6,876 bases of DNA, taken from positions 1 to 6,876 of the forward strand of contig JALVDG010000429.1 of NCBI GenBank assembly GCA_027009095.1. Reading direction: 5' to 3'. Each line of letters opens with the position of its first letter. Within the stretch, counting starts at the first letter, position 1. Positions 1 through 6,330 of the stretch are shown piece by piece. Below the pieces are notes generated by a model. That model was not told the DNA's origin. It did not search any database and worked only from the letters and a program-made list of their open reading frames with translations. Both the position numbers and the translations under genes were made by a program. Origin of the DNA: Thiotrichaceae bacterium (GTDB lineage: Bacteria > Pseudomonadota > Gammaproteobacteria > Thiotrichales > Thiotrichaceae).

Positions 1-669
1 CTTACGTGTGGTTCTATCGCGAAAGGCATTATCACCTGTAATTAATACTTTATCTTCAACAATTTCAAACATCGCATCGGTAACGGTATGTGCTTTGATA
101 TTTGCTAAATGTGCCTTGATGGTAATGTTATCAATTTTGATTTCTTGCTGATCTTTTAAAATTTCAGTTGGTAGTACAGCAACAGTATCTTTGGTAATAC
201 CTTTGGTGCGATCCATCATCATATCGATCCAAATTTTTGCTTCACCATTTTTAGCGTGCTTGATCATTAGAGGATGCGCGTAAATTTTTACATCTTTATT
301 TTCTTCAACAAACGCCTGATTACCAAGCCAGTGATCGCCATGTACATGGCTATTAAAGACATGCGTGATAGGATTTTTAGTTTTCTCGCGGATACGTTTT
401 ATTAATGCTCGCCCTACTAAAACACTAGAACCAGGATCATAAACAATCACACTTTTATCAGTAATCGTAAACGCAGGATTATTCATAAAGCCTTTATTTT
501 CAACGTTCGGGGTAGCTCTAGGACCAGGAATGTACCATGTATGATCAGCAACTTTAGTGGTTTTATAGCCTGATAAAATATCGTCGCTATCGCCTTTAGC
601 ACAAGCCGACAAGCTGATTAAAGTGGAAAGAAAAAGCCCCCATGATAATGTTTTCAATCGTTTAAGCAT
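1..669 (-). CDS. MBL-fold metallo-hydrolase, lipoprotein (3' end outside window)
   Basis: Seen: an open frame of 223 codons starts at the ATG at 669 and is still open at base 1, so the C-terminus is missing. The start is preceded by a GGGGA ribosome site. The N-terminus is a lipoprotein signal: basic residues, a hydrophobic stretch (about 8-20), then the lipobox LSAC with Cys23. The next residue is Ala rather than Asp, which by the Lol rule favours the outer membrane. The zinc motif HVHGDH (His108, His110, Asp112, His113) is complete. Further likely ligands are His194 (AHTVTD) and Asp213 (TGDN). Family knowledge: the block FMNNPAF...DPGSS...NSHVHGDHWLGNQ is typical of periplasmic SoxH-like MBL hydrolases of unknown substrate. 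Inference: a zinc hydrolase facing the periplasm. It is divergent from the methyltransferase gene. A beta-lactamase role is not indicated. Confidence 0.88.
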   Translation of the reverse strand, partial: MLKRLKTLSWGLFLSTLISLSACAKGDSDDILSGYKTTKVADHTWYIPGPRATPNVENKGFMNNPAFTITDKSVIVYDPGSSVLVGRALIKRIREKTKNPITHVFNSHVHGDHWLGNQAFVEENKDVKIYAHPLMIKHAKNGEAKIWIDMMMDRTKGITKDTVAVLPTEILKDQQEIKIDNITIKAHLANIKAHTVTDAMFEIVEDKVLITGDNAFRDRTTRK

Positions 670-704
670 ACAAATCCCCGTATCATAAAATTCATTTAGC
701 CTAT

Positions 705-737
705 AGTATATCGACACCTTTGTATGAAAGATATTAT
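705..737. promoter_or_regulatory. Putative divergent promoters between the MBL and methyltransferase genes
   Basis: In the 103-base gap between the two divergent starts, the plus strand shows TCGACA (711-716), a 15-base spacer and TATTAT (732-737). Each hexamer matches the sigma-70 consensus at five of six positions, but the spacer is short. This would start transcription about 30 bases before the methyltransferase ATG. On the minus strand, TATACT (710-705) could be the -10 for the lipoprotein gene, with no convincing -35. The two would overlap and might compete. This is inferred from the consensus only. Confidence 0.3.
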
Positions 738-772
738 GGATAACCCTTCCCCCATAGAGGAAAGTAAAGACA

Positions 773-1363
773 ATGGACAATAATAACGAAATTTGGGAAT
801 CTCGCTATCAAGCAGGTACAACAGGCTGGGATAGAGGTAAAACCAGTGGGAATCTACTCGATTGGCTAGAAAGTGGCAATCTAACACCTTGCCGAATTTT
901 AGTACCAGGCTGTGGCAATGGCTACGAGGTACTCACCCTAGCAGAAAAAGGCTTTGCGGTGACCGCCGTCGATATTGCCCCTAGCCCTATTGCTAATCTA
1001 CAAAAAGCACTCGATGATAATCAACTAAGTGCAGAGCTAGTACAGAGTGATTTTTTCTCGCTCGATTATAGCGACAAACCGTTTGATGCGATCTACGAAC
1101 AAACCTGCTTGTGCGCCCTGCCGCCTAGCCAATGGAAAAACTTCGAGCAGTGGCTACATCAATCATTAAAAACAGGCGGAAAACTATACTCACAATTTAT
1201 GCAAACACATGAAGAAGGTGGTCCACCCTATCATTGTGATATGAGTGAGATGAAGCAGTTATTTAGTGATAAAAGATGGCACTGGAAAAAAGAAGTTAAA
1301 GGACAGGAAATCTCATCTAAAGGAGATAAGCTGGAGATTCCTTGTTTATTGGAAAAGATTTAG
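773..1363 (+). CDS. SAM-dependent methyltransferase, thiopurine S-methyltransferase (TPMT)-like family
   Basis: Seen: 196 residues with a class I methyltransferase fold. An N-terminal motif has Trp8, Tyr12 and GWDRG (18-22). Motif I is VPGCGNGYE (44-52), which binds S-adenosylmethionine. An acidic Asp67 ends strand 2, QSDFF (91-95) is the next loop, and YEQTCLCALPPSQW (108-121) is characteristic of the TPMT-like family. GGPPY (149-153) follows. The length is normal for the bacterial family. The start is the ATG at 773, with AGAGGAAAG ending 8 bases before it; the ATG at 736 is out of frame. Family knowledge: members methylate small thiols, halides or metalloid compounds such as selenium and tellurium species. 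Inference: a cytosolic small-molecule methyltransferase whose substrate cannot be read from the sequence. The gene appears to be monocistronic or to share a transcript with the next gene, 55 bases downstream. Confidence 0.9.
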   Translation: MDNNNEIWESRYQAGTTGWDRGKTSGNLLDWLESGNLTPCRILVPGCGNGYEVLTLAEKGFAVTAVDIAPSPIANLQKALDDNQLSAELVQSDFFSLDYSDKPFDAIYEQTCLCALPPSQWKNFEQWLHQSLKTGGKLYSQFMQTHEEGGPPYHCDMSEMKQLFSDKRWHWKKEVKGQEISSKGDKLEIPCLLEKI

Positions 1364-1372
1364 ACCAGTTTT

Positions 1373-1394
1373 TTGTAACTACTCAGCTTGCACT
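1373..1394 (+). repeat. Solo 22-base copy of a foldback-repeat end
   Basis: These 22 bases are identical to 6325-6346, the left end of the foldback element after hppA. The shared core is TAACTACTCAGCTTGCACT. The match stops abruptly on both sides, and the partner arm of the foldback is not seen near here. It lies 9 bases after the methyltransferase stop and 24 bases before the next start. It is probably a remnant of a dispersed intergenic repeat. Confidence 0.7.
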
Positions 1395-1418
1395 TAAATT
1401 TCTAGGAACTTTTACGAT

Positions 1419-2039
1419 ATGAAAGAAAAGAAAATCGCCAAAGCCACTAAACCTACGATGATTATATGCTGGTTTAAAGAAGATCAATGGGATGATTTAA
1501 AAGAGATTATTTCTGATCCAGAAAACATGGGTGAATCTTATACACACTGGAGAGAAGCAGCAGAAAAGCATATCAATGAATTTCGTCGCTCTGGAGGAGT
1601 TGCTCACAAAATGGGAGTTGATGCAAAAACAATGCTTACATGGTTTAAAGAAAATAATTTAGAACCTACAACCCCTAATCTTCAGCATTATGCTATGCAC
1701 TTATTTGAAGAAAAATCACCAACTATGCTGGTAAGTTGGTTTAAAGAAGAACAGTGGAGTCATTTAAAAAAAATTATCCCTGATGCTGAAACATTAGGTG
1801 ACTCTTATAATGACTGGAAAGAAAAAACCGAGAAAAAAATCGAGAAGTTACGCAAAAAAGGACAACGAATTAAAAAAATACTCATCGACACAGAGCAAAT
1901 GCAGTTATGGGCAACACAAAACAATATAGAACTAACAACCGCCAGCCTTTCAACTTATGCTACTTTCTTATTTTCAAAAAGTAAGAAATCCAATAAAAAG
2001 CCATCTAAATACGGTAATAATTTTTACCAAGACGTTTAA
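1419..2039 (+). CDS. Unrecognised protein of two tandem copies of a ~84-residue domain
   Basis: Seen: 206 residues, soluble, Lys- and Glu-rich, with no signal peptide or membrane segment. Residues 13-96 and 102-185 align without gaps at an offset of 89, with about 38 of 84 identical by hand count. Invariant positions include WFKE (18-21 and 107-110), Trp24/113, Gly38/127, SY (40-41 and 129-130), Trp44/133, Trp75/164, NN (79-80 and 168-169), TT (84-85 and 173-174) and Tyr91/180. A Lys/Ser-rich tail (186-197) follows. The start is the ATG at 1419 with AGGAA ten bases upstream. Single copies of a similar-looking Trp-rich helical unit (Q-W...SY..W...LR..G..I.K..ID...W) occur in small uncharacterised proteobacterial proteins, but I cannot assign a family. 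It is convergent with the rhodanese gene. The coding sequence looks more AT-rich than the methyltransferase before it. Function unknown. Confidence 0.82.
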   Translation: MKEKKIAKATKPTMIICWFKEDQWDDLKEIISDPENMGESYTHWREAAEKHINEFRRSGGVAHKMGVDAKTMLTWFKENNLEPTTPNLQHYAMHLFEEKSPTMLVSWFKEEQWSHLKKIIPDAETLGDSYNDWKEKTEKKIEKLRKKGQRIKKILIDTEQMQLWATQNNIELTTASLSTYATFLFSKSKKSNKKPSKYGNNFYQDV

Positions 2040-2040
2040 C

Positions 2041-2076
2041 GTAAAAACCGAGGACAAATAAATATTATCCTCGGTT
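2041..2076. terminator. Hairpin terminator shared by convergent genes
   Basis: AACCGAGGA (2046-2054) pairs perfectly with TCCTCGGTT (2068-2076) around a 13-base loop. Read on the minus strand, the stem runs directly into a five-T tract, the form of an intrinsic terminator for the rhodanese gene that ends 38 bases before it. On the plus strand the stem is followed only by CTTAAAT, so termination of the duplicated-domain gene would be weaker. The position between two convergent stops supports a two-way role. Confidence 0.75.
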
Positions 2077-2114
2077 CTTAAATGTCAAATCAAAAAATAA
2101 CTCACTTTGATTTT

Positions 2115-2519
2115 TTAAACATACGGATTATCAATCGGTGAAATGGTTGGCTTTCCTGAGTCAATCCATGCTGTCATTCCACCTGAGATATTGGTTACAT
2201 CTGCAAAACCCATTTTTTGTAAGGTATCCGTTGCCAGTGCAGCACGTCCACCTGTTGCACAAAGCACTAGCCATTTAGCATCACGATTATCACGTAAATC
2301 TGGATTAGCATTAGGGTAGTTTAGGTCTGCCGCTGGCTCTAAAACACCTCTAGGAACATTAATCGAGTCTGCTATTGCAATATGATTGTGCTCCGCTGGC
2401 TCACGTACGTCTAAAAGTTTGTAATCTTTAGCAAGAAGTTTTTCTGCCATATCGACATCCACTTCTTTAATGCGTGATTTTGCGTCCATAATAAAATCCA
2501 TTAGCCCCATCTGTGACAT
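2115..2519 (-). CDS. Single-domain rhodanese-like sulfurtransferase
   Basis: Seen: 134 residues from the preferred start. The domain shows LDVREPAEH (41-49 in the longer 139-residue reading), SINVPRG (57-63), the active-site loop CATGGR with Cys92 and Arg97, and the closing SGGMTAW (117-123). There is no signal peptide, so it is cytosolic. Start choice: the ATG at 2534 has no ribosome site, while the in-frame ATG at 2519 has AGGG (2531-2528) 8 bases before it, so I prefer 2519. The longer form adds five residues. Family knowledge: the loop Cys carries a persulfide and passes sulfane sulfur to cyanide, thiols or carrier proteins. Inference: an active sulfurtransferase, since both the Cys and the six-residue loop are intact. 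Its partner is unknown. It is convergent with the duplicated-domain gene, and a good terminator follows the stop. Confidence 0.9.
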   Translation of the reverse strand: MSQMGLMDFIMDAKSRIKEVDVDMAEKLLAKDYKLLDVREPAEHNHIAIADSINVPRGVLEPAADLNYPNANPDLRDNRDAKWLVLCATGGRAALATDTLQKMGFADVTNISGGMTAWIDSGKPTISPIDNPYV

Positions 2520-2527
2520 TGTTATAG

Positions 2528-2531
2528 CCCT
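2528..2531 (-). promoter_or_regulatory. Ribosome binding site that decides the rhodanese start
   Basis: AGGG on the minus strand lies 8 bases before the ATG at 2519 and inside the first codons of the longer reading that starts at 2534. The longer start has only CAATAAACTA before it, so initiation at 2519 is favoured. Confidence 0.55.
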
Positions 2532-2599
2532 CATTAGTTTATTGAATAAGTAAAACTAATTTTAAACATTACAAATCATAAAGTATATTAATAATTAAC

Positions 2600-2628
2600 T
2601 ATATAATAAGATTATTATGGATAGTCAA
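2600..2628 (-). promoter_or_regulatory. Putative sigma-70 promoter of the rhodanese gene
   Basis: The minus strand shows TTGACT (2628-2623), a five-of-six -35 match, followed after 17 bases by TATATA (2605-2600). A better -10 hexamer, TATAGT (2603-2598), sits at a 19-base spacing. Transcription would begin near 2590 and give a leader of about 70 bases. The rest of the 2520-2748 spacer is AT-rich, and I see no other gene or strong hairpin there. Confidence 0.4.
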
Positions 2629-2748
2629 AACTGTATAAAAGTCTCCCTATTTGGATATAAGAAAATCTAAATAAGAGGAATTTGGCATCAGCATGGGAAA
2701 AGATAAATCTTTCACTCCTTTACTTTAGCTTCATTAAAATGGTGAGAA

Positions 2749-3468
2749 TCAATCACACCTCAACTTTTTACGCCAATAGACCATCATCAAAAAGCCTATA
2801 ATTGCGCCTCCTACATGAGCAAAATGTGCTACACCGCCGCCGAAGATAGAGAAACCTGTTACTCCTGAAAATAAATCTAAGCTAATTAACGCAGGAACAA
2901 AATATTTTGCAGCAATTGGGTAAGGTAAGAAAATTAACATTAACTTATGATTTGGAAAGTTAAAAGCAAATGCGACCAATACGCCGTAGATAGCCCCCGA
3001 TGCTCCCACCATTGGTGTATTAAATATACCGATCAAATCCATCGCTTGATCTTCACTTAAGACGTTAGATGGATATTCACTTTTATCAATCATCGATTGA
3101 ATATCAAATGCACTTAATCCTGTTCCTCTAAGCACCTCATAAACAGCATTAAACTGATAATAATTAATAGCGGTATAGATTGCAGCCGCCCCCACTCCAC
3201 AAATAAAGTAGAAAATAAGAAAACGTTTTCCTCCCCATATATTTTCTAAGTAACTACCAAACATCCATAGCGCAAGCATATTAAAAAGTAAATGAGTCAC
3301 GCCTCCATGCATAAACATATGGCTAACAAATTGCCAAGGCGAAAAATTTGGGTTTAAAGGGAAATAAAGTGCCAACAGATCCGTTAGATTACTGACGGAC
3401 GTACTAGCAAAAAACAATAGAGTATTGATAGCGACAAGCGTAATGACGGTATTAAGTGTTATTTTCAT
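2749..3468 (-). CDS. Rhomboid-family intramembrane serine protease
   Basis: Seen: 239 residues with about six hydrophobic segments (roughly 7-22, 57-71, 84-100, 155-170, 176-198, 218-231). WQFVSHMFMHGGVTHLLFN matches the GlpG block, with His50, His54, His59 and Asn63 at the positions of GlpG His141, His145, His150 and Asn154. GASG holds the nucleophile Ser157. AHFAHVGG holds the catalytic His218. All catalytic and oxyanion residues are present, so it should be active. A polar insert of about 50 residues (103-152) lies between the third and fourth segments. Inference: an inner-membrane protease that cuts transmembrane substrates; the substrate is unknown. The start at 3468 has only a weak ribosome site (AGGT, 12 bases upstream). 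A possible -10, TATACT (3514-3509), lies between the start and the MITE-like element 70 bases upstream. The gene is divergent from hppA and I see no clear terminator after its stop. Confidence 0.92.
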   Translation of the reverse strand: MKITLNTVITLVAINTLLFFASTSVSNLTDLLALYFPLNPNFSPWQFVSHMFMHGGVTHLLFNMLALWMFGSYLENIWGGKRFLIFYFICGVGAAAIYTAINYYQFNAVYEVLRGTGLSAFDIQSMIDKSEYPSNVLSEDQAMDLIGIFNTPMVGASGAIYGVLVAFAFNFPNHKLMLIFLPYPIAAKYFVPALISLDLFSGVTGFSIFGGGVAHFAHVGGAIIGFLMMVYWRKKLRCD

Positions 3469-3538
3469 TATTTGATAACTACCTGAATGATTAGATTAAT
3501 ATAAATGGAGTATAACTGACTCTTATTATCTTTCTTAG

Positions 3539-3895
3539 TAACTGATGTTACGCAGTCACTCTTTAGAATATCAGCGAAGATTTTCGTAGCCCTTTTTAGC
3601 TTAGGTTCTTTTGCTCTATTCCGTAACAGGGCTACGACTTACTTTCTTTTGCGTCGCCAAAAGAAAGTAAGCAAAAAAAGCGACCCAGCTAACCGCTTCC
3701 TCCTGCGCTTTACCCGAGAGAATGGGCAGTGAAAAAACTCACTCCGTAAACTCCGCTCAAACACTTTCACTGCTGATCCATTCTCTCGGGCAAATGCTCG
3801 GCGCGGTTAGAATGGGAATTTTGGCTCCGCCTCGCTAACGCATCGGGCGGAGGAAAAAATAGGTAATATTTTTCTATATTGCGTAACATCAATTA
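3539..3895. mobile_element. MITE-like palindromic element, complete copy (~357 bases)
   Basis: Seen: the ends are inverted repeats. ACTGATGTTACGCAGT (3541-3556) and ATTGCGTAACATCAAT (3878-3893) match at 14 of 16 positions when one is reversed, and TA flanks each end. The inverted match extends outward to 3535 and 3899. Inside are nested stems: 3585-3593 with 3628-3636; 3638-3651 with 3658-3671 (14 perfect pairs); 3689-3696 with 3803-3810; 3713-3725 with 3778-3790; 3726-3734 with 3765-3773; and 3825-3831 with 3846-3852. No coding frame is seen. A second copy begins at 6675. Family knowledge: TA-flanked, non-coding, inverted-ended elements are usually moved in trans by a transposase such as the IS630/Tc1 type. 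That assignment is an inference. The exact ends are uncertain because TTAGTAACTG also occurs as a direct repeat at 3535-3544 and 3893-3902. Confidence 0.72.
3638..3671. repeat. Perfect 14-bp hairpin inside the MITE-like element
   Basis: CTTACTTTCTTTTG and CAAAAGAAAGTAAG form a perfect stem around the loop CGTCGC. The whole 34-base unit is unchanged in the second copy (6772-6805), while sequence around it has diverged. I recognise this motif as common in dispersed repeats of gammaproteobacteria. The stem is pyrimidine-rich on one strand and could end or stabilise transcripts, but no function is shown. Confidence 0.8.
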
Positions 3896-4021
3896 GTAAC
3901 TGCTCAGATTGAGATTAGCCTTATAAATAATACACTTTCATGGACACAAGGGCTTTCTTAACAAACTGTAAGACGAACGGTTGTTCCAACAGACAATTTT
4001 TATTCTACTATCTTAAGGGAC

Positions 4022-4072
4022 TTCTGCTGAGGTCAATCATATAAACACTTTAATCATTGAACTTAAGCAGAA
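4022..4072. repeat. Imperfect inverted repeat upstream of the hppA promoter
   Basis: TTCTGCT (4022-4028) pairs with AGCAGAA (4066-4072), and TCAAT (4033-4037) pairs with ATTGA (4056-4060), with a small internal mismatch and an 18-base loop. No T tract follows, so it is not a clear terminator. It ends 26 bases before the FNR-type site and could be an upstream operator or a decayed foldback. Confidence 0.4.
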
Positions 4073-4098
4073 TATTCGAAAATTTATTGTTTCTGTTT

Positions 4099-4112
4099 TT
4101 GATCTGAATCAA
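4099..4112. promoter_or_regulatory. Perfect FNR/Anr-type operator upstream of hppA
   Basis: TTGATCTGAATCAA matches the consensus TTGAT-N4-ATCAA at every defined position. Family knowledge: this site is bound by the oxygen-sensing iron-sulfur regulator FNR (Anr in pseudomonads), and the related DNR-type regulators bind near-identical sites. Its centre lies 41 to 42 bases before the start predicted from the -10 at 4134, the position for class II activation. Inference: hppA is induced under low oxygen. Confidence 0.68.
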
Positions 4113-4133
4113 CGTCAGCTAGGTTAAATAACA

Positions 4134-4139
4134 TAGGAT
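4134..4139 (+). promoter_or_regulatory. Candidate -10 box of the FNR-dependent hppA promoter
   Basis: TAGGAT matches TATAAT at four of six positions and begins 21 bases after the FNR-type site. Initiation about seven bases later, near 4146-4147, puts the operator at about -41.5. There is no good -35, as expected when an activator replaces that contact. Other AT-rich -10-like hexamers occur downstream, so a second promoter is possible. Confidence 0.45.
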
Positions 4140-4231
4140 GATTTATTTGTTTACTTTTTATACCTATTTGAATATCCCCCGCATCACTTCAACTCAAAGT
4201 GGAGCATACAGTTTTCTAATTAATCTTAAGG

Positions 4232-4260
4232 AACGTGCATAAAATAAGATAAACGTACAT
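4232..4260 (+). repeat. Two 9-base direct repeats in the hppA leader
   Basis: AACGTGCAT (4232-4240) and AACGTACAT (4252-4260) differ at one base and are spaced 20 bases apart, about two helical turns. This could be a tandem binding site for a regulator near the gene, or chance. No known operator is recognised. Confidence 0.3.
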
Positions 4261-4292
4261 GCAGGGAATAAATGAGGTAGTTACATCTTTTT

Positions 4293-4298
4293 AGGAGA
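4293..4298 (+). promoter_or_regulatory. Strong ribosome binding site of hppA
   Basis: AGGAGA lies 10 bases before the ATG at 4309 and fixes that start. It is the strongest Shine-Dalgarno match in the window, consistent with an abundant membrane protein. Confidence 0.7.
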
Positions 4299-4308
4299 TA
4301 CAAAACTT

Positions 4309-6330
4309 ATGGCTACAGGAATTATCATCGCTATACTCTGCTCTCTGGCAGCATTAGGGTATAGCTACTACAGCATTAAATGGGTGTTATCGCGTCCAAG
4401 TGGTAGCAACAAAATGGCTGAAATAGCAGCCGCAATTCAAGAAGGAGCTAATGCCTATTTTAAGCGGCAATACGGTGCAATCACGGTCGTTGGCTTAGCA
4501 TTGTTTATTGCCCTATGGGTTTTTCTCGATACGCTAACGGCTTTCGGCTTTCTTCTTGGTGCTATCTTCTCTGGCTTGGCTGGTTTTATCGGCATGTATG
4601 TTTCTGTTCGTGCCAATATCCGCACCACAGAAGCAGCTAAAGACGGCTTAAATCCTGCCATGCAAGTTGCCTTTAAAGGCGGTGCTATTACAGGTCTACT
4701 GGTTGTTGGGCTTGGTCTATTCGGTGTCGCTATCTATCTGGCTGTTCTCAATTATTATACCGTTGATGGTGCAGCACTTAATTTATCGCCTTTGGTTGGA
4801 TTAGCATTTGGTGGCTCTCTTATCTCCATTTTTGCTCGATTAGGTGGTGGTATCTTTACTAAAGGAGCTGACGTTGGTGCTGATCTTGTTGGTAAAGTTG
4901 AAAATGATATTCCTGAAGACGACCCACGCAACCCTGCGGTTATCGCTGATAATGTGGGTGACAATGTGGGTGACTGCGCGGGTATGGCGGCAGATCTATT
5001 TGAAACCTATGCAGTAACTATCGTTGCGACACTTATGCTTGGCGCACTCACATTTAACGGTTCTGCTAATGCACTTATCTATCCCCTTATATTAGGTGCT
5101 GTTTCTATTCTTGCATCAATAGCAGGTACTTTTTTTGTTTCTGTTGGCTCCGACAATAATGTAATGAAAGGTCTCTACAAAGGACTTATCGTCTCAGGCG
5201 TTATTGCTGGCGCACTCTTTTTACCAGTTACGGCAATGGTGATGGGCGACAATGGACAGTCAAGCGTTATGTCGCTATGGGGAGCATCACTTATTGGCTT
5301 ATTAGTGACCGCATTACTTGTGGTGATTACCGACTACTACACCTCCACCTCGTTCAAACCTGTAAAGCATATTGCTGAAGCCTCTACTACAGGTCATGGC
5401 ACAAATGTTATCGCAGGTCTTGGCGTTTCGATGCGATCAACCGCAGCGCCTTTATTGGTTATTTGTTTTGGCATCTGGGCCGGTCATGCTCTTGCGGGTT
5501 TATATGGCATAGCAATCGCCGCCACTTCAATGCTATCAATGACAGGTATTATTGTCGCAATGGATGCCTTTGGTCCTATTACAGACAATGCAGGTGGTAT
5601 CGCAGAAATGGCAGAGTTGCCAGAGAATATTCGTAACACAACCGATGCACTTGATGCAGTCGGTAACACAACGAAAGCGGTTACTAAAGGTTATGCTATT
5701 GGTTCGGCAGCACTTGCAGCACTGGTGTTATTTTCTGACTTTACACATGGACTACAGCTACAAACAGGTACACACACCAACTTTGACCTTTCCAACCATA
5801 TGGTAATTATTGGTCTATTAATTGGTGGTATGATTCCCTTCTTATTTGGCGCAATGGCGATGGAAGCAGTCGGACGTGCAGCAAGCTCGGTGGTTATCGA
5901 GGTACGTCGTCAGTTTAAAGAAATGCCGGGCATCATGGATTACAGCCAAAAACCTGACTACTCTAAAGCCGTTGATATGCTAACCAAAGCAGCCATCAAA
6001 GAAATGATCATGCCATCATTATTACCTATCTTAATCCCCGTCTTTGTTGGTCTATTCCTTGGCGCACAGGCACTCGGTGGTGTCTTAATTGGCTCTATTA
6101 TCACGGGATTATTTGTAGCAATCTCTATGACGACAGGTGGTGGTGCATGGGATAATGCAAAGAAATATATTGAAGATGGACATCATGGTGGCAAAGGCTC
6201 AGAAGCTCATAAAGCCGCTGTTACAGGTGATACTGTAGGCGACCCTTACAAAGACACCGCAGGCCCTGCGATCAATCCATTAATCAAGATCATCAATATT
6301 GTTGCATTATTAATGATTCCTTTATTGTAA
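4309..6330 (+). CDS. hppA: Membrane-bound proton-translocating pyrophosphatase, K+-independent type
   Basis: Role: hydrolyses pyrophosphate and pumps H+ across the inner membrane, recovering energy from biosynthesis. Seen: 673 residues, near the compact end of the family, with many hydrophobic segments (about 16 expected). Key sites are [11 protein letters not shown] (45-55); the pyrophosphate-binding [11 protein letters not shown] (188-198); [19 protein letters not shown] (214-232), rich in Mg-binding Asp; [18 protein letters not shown] (419-436); GAWDNAKKY (612-620); and [14 protein letters not shown] (640-653). The signature GNTTKAVT has Lys456 and Thr459, the pair that marks potassium-independent H+-pumps; K+-dependent enzymes have Ala and Gly there. 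All motifs are intact and no frameshift is seen. The start has a strong ribosome site. A perfect FNR-type operator upstream suggests low-oxygen induction. It is a single gene. Its last Leu codon and stop lie inside a dispersed repeat that begins at 6325. Sodium pumping is less likely given the Lys/Thr pair. Confidence 0.97.
   Translation: MATGIIIAILCSLAALGYSYYSIKWVLSRPSGSNKMAEIAAAIQEGANAYFKRQYGAITVVGLALFIALWVFLDTLTAFGFLLGAIFSGLAGFIGMYVSVRANIRTTEAAKDGLNPAMQVAFKGGAITGLLVVGLGLFGVAIYLAVLNYYTVDGAALNLSPLVGLAFGGSLISIFARLGGGIFTKGADVGADLVGKVENDIPEDDPRNPAVIADNVGDNVGDCAGMAADLFETYAVTIVATLMLGALTFNGSANALIYPLILGAVSILASIAGTFFVSVGSDNNVMKGLYKGLIVSGVIAGALFLPVTAMVMGDNGQSSVMSLWGASLIGLLVTALLVVITDYYTSTSFKPVKHIAEASTTGHGTNVIAGLGVSMRSTAAPLLVICFGIWAGHALAGLYGIAIAATSMLSMTGIIVAMDAFGPITDNAGGIAEMAELPENIRNTTDALDAVGNTTKAVTKGYAIGSAALAALVLFSDFTHGLQLQTGTHTNFDLSNHMVIIGLLIGGMIPFLFGAMAMEAVGRAASSVVIEVRRQFKEMPGIMDYSQKPDYSKAVDMLTKAAIKEMIMPSLLPILIPVFVGLFLGAQALGGVLIGSIITGLFVAISMTTGGGAWDNAKKYIEDGHHGGKGSEAHKAAVTGDTVGDPYKDTAGPAINPLIKIINIVALLMIPLL

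Larger units (their letters stand above)
3896..4308 (+). other. Gene-free leader and control region of hppA
   Basis: About 410 bases between the MITE-like element and the hppA start. It holds an imperfect inverted repeat (4022-4072), a perfect FNR-type operator (4099-4112), a candidate -10 (4134-4139), a pair of 9-base direct repeats (4232-4260) and the hppA ribosome site. If transcription starts near 4147, the leader is about 160 bases long. I see no recognisable riboswitch and no credible small gene. The one short frame from 3940 (34 codons) has no ribosome site. Confidence 0.6.

Noticed and set aside
1..669. A beta-lactamase (antibiotic resistance) call for the MBL-fold gene
   Set aside because: The surrounding motifs match SoxH-like periplasmic hydrolases of unknown substrate, and the C-terminal part needed to judge further is outside the window.
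696..887. Minus-strand frame of 63 codons
   Set aside because: It overlaps the start of the methyltransferase gene and the divergent promoter gap, has no family resemblance, and is a shadow of the plus-strand gene.
2700..2718. AAAGAT/ATCTTT palindrome after the rhomboid gene as a terminator
   Set aside because: The stem is only five or six A-T-rich pairs with a tiny loop and no real T tract, too weak to call.
2694..2729. Tiny plus-strand frame starting ATGGGAAAAG, with AGAGGAA upstream
   Set aside because: Only 11 codons, and the ribosome site is too far away. Nothing supports translation.
3539..3895. CRISPR array or tRNA-like gene suggested by the dense palindromes
   Set aside because: The stems differ from one another, there are no regularly spaced identical repeats, and no tRNA arms or anticodon layout is present.
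3940..4044. Short frame of 34 codons upstream of hppA
   Set aside because: No ribosome site, no recognisable sequence, and it ends inside an inverted repeat.
5552..5806. Plus-strand frame of 84 codons inside hppA, and minus-strand frames within 4455-5669
   Set aside because: All lie inside the intact hppA gene in other frames and translate to compositionally odd peptides with no motifs.
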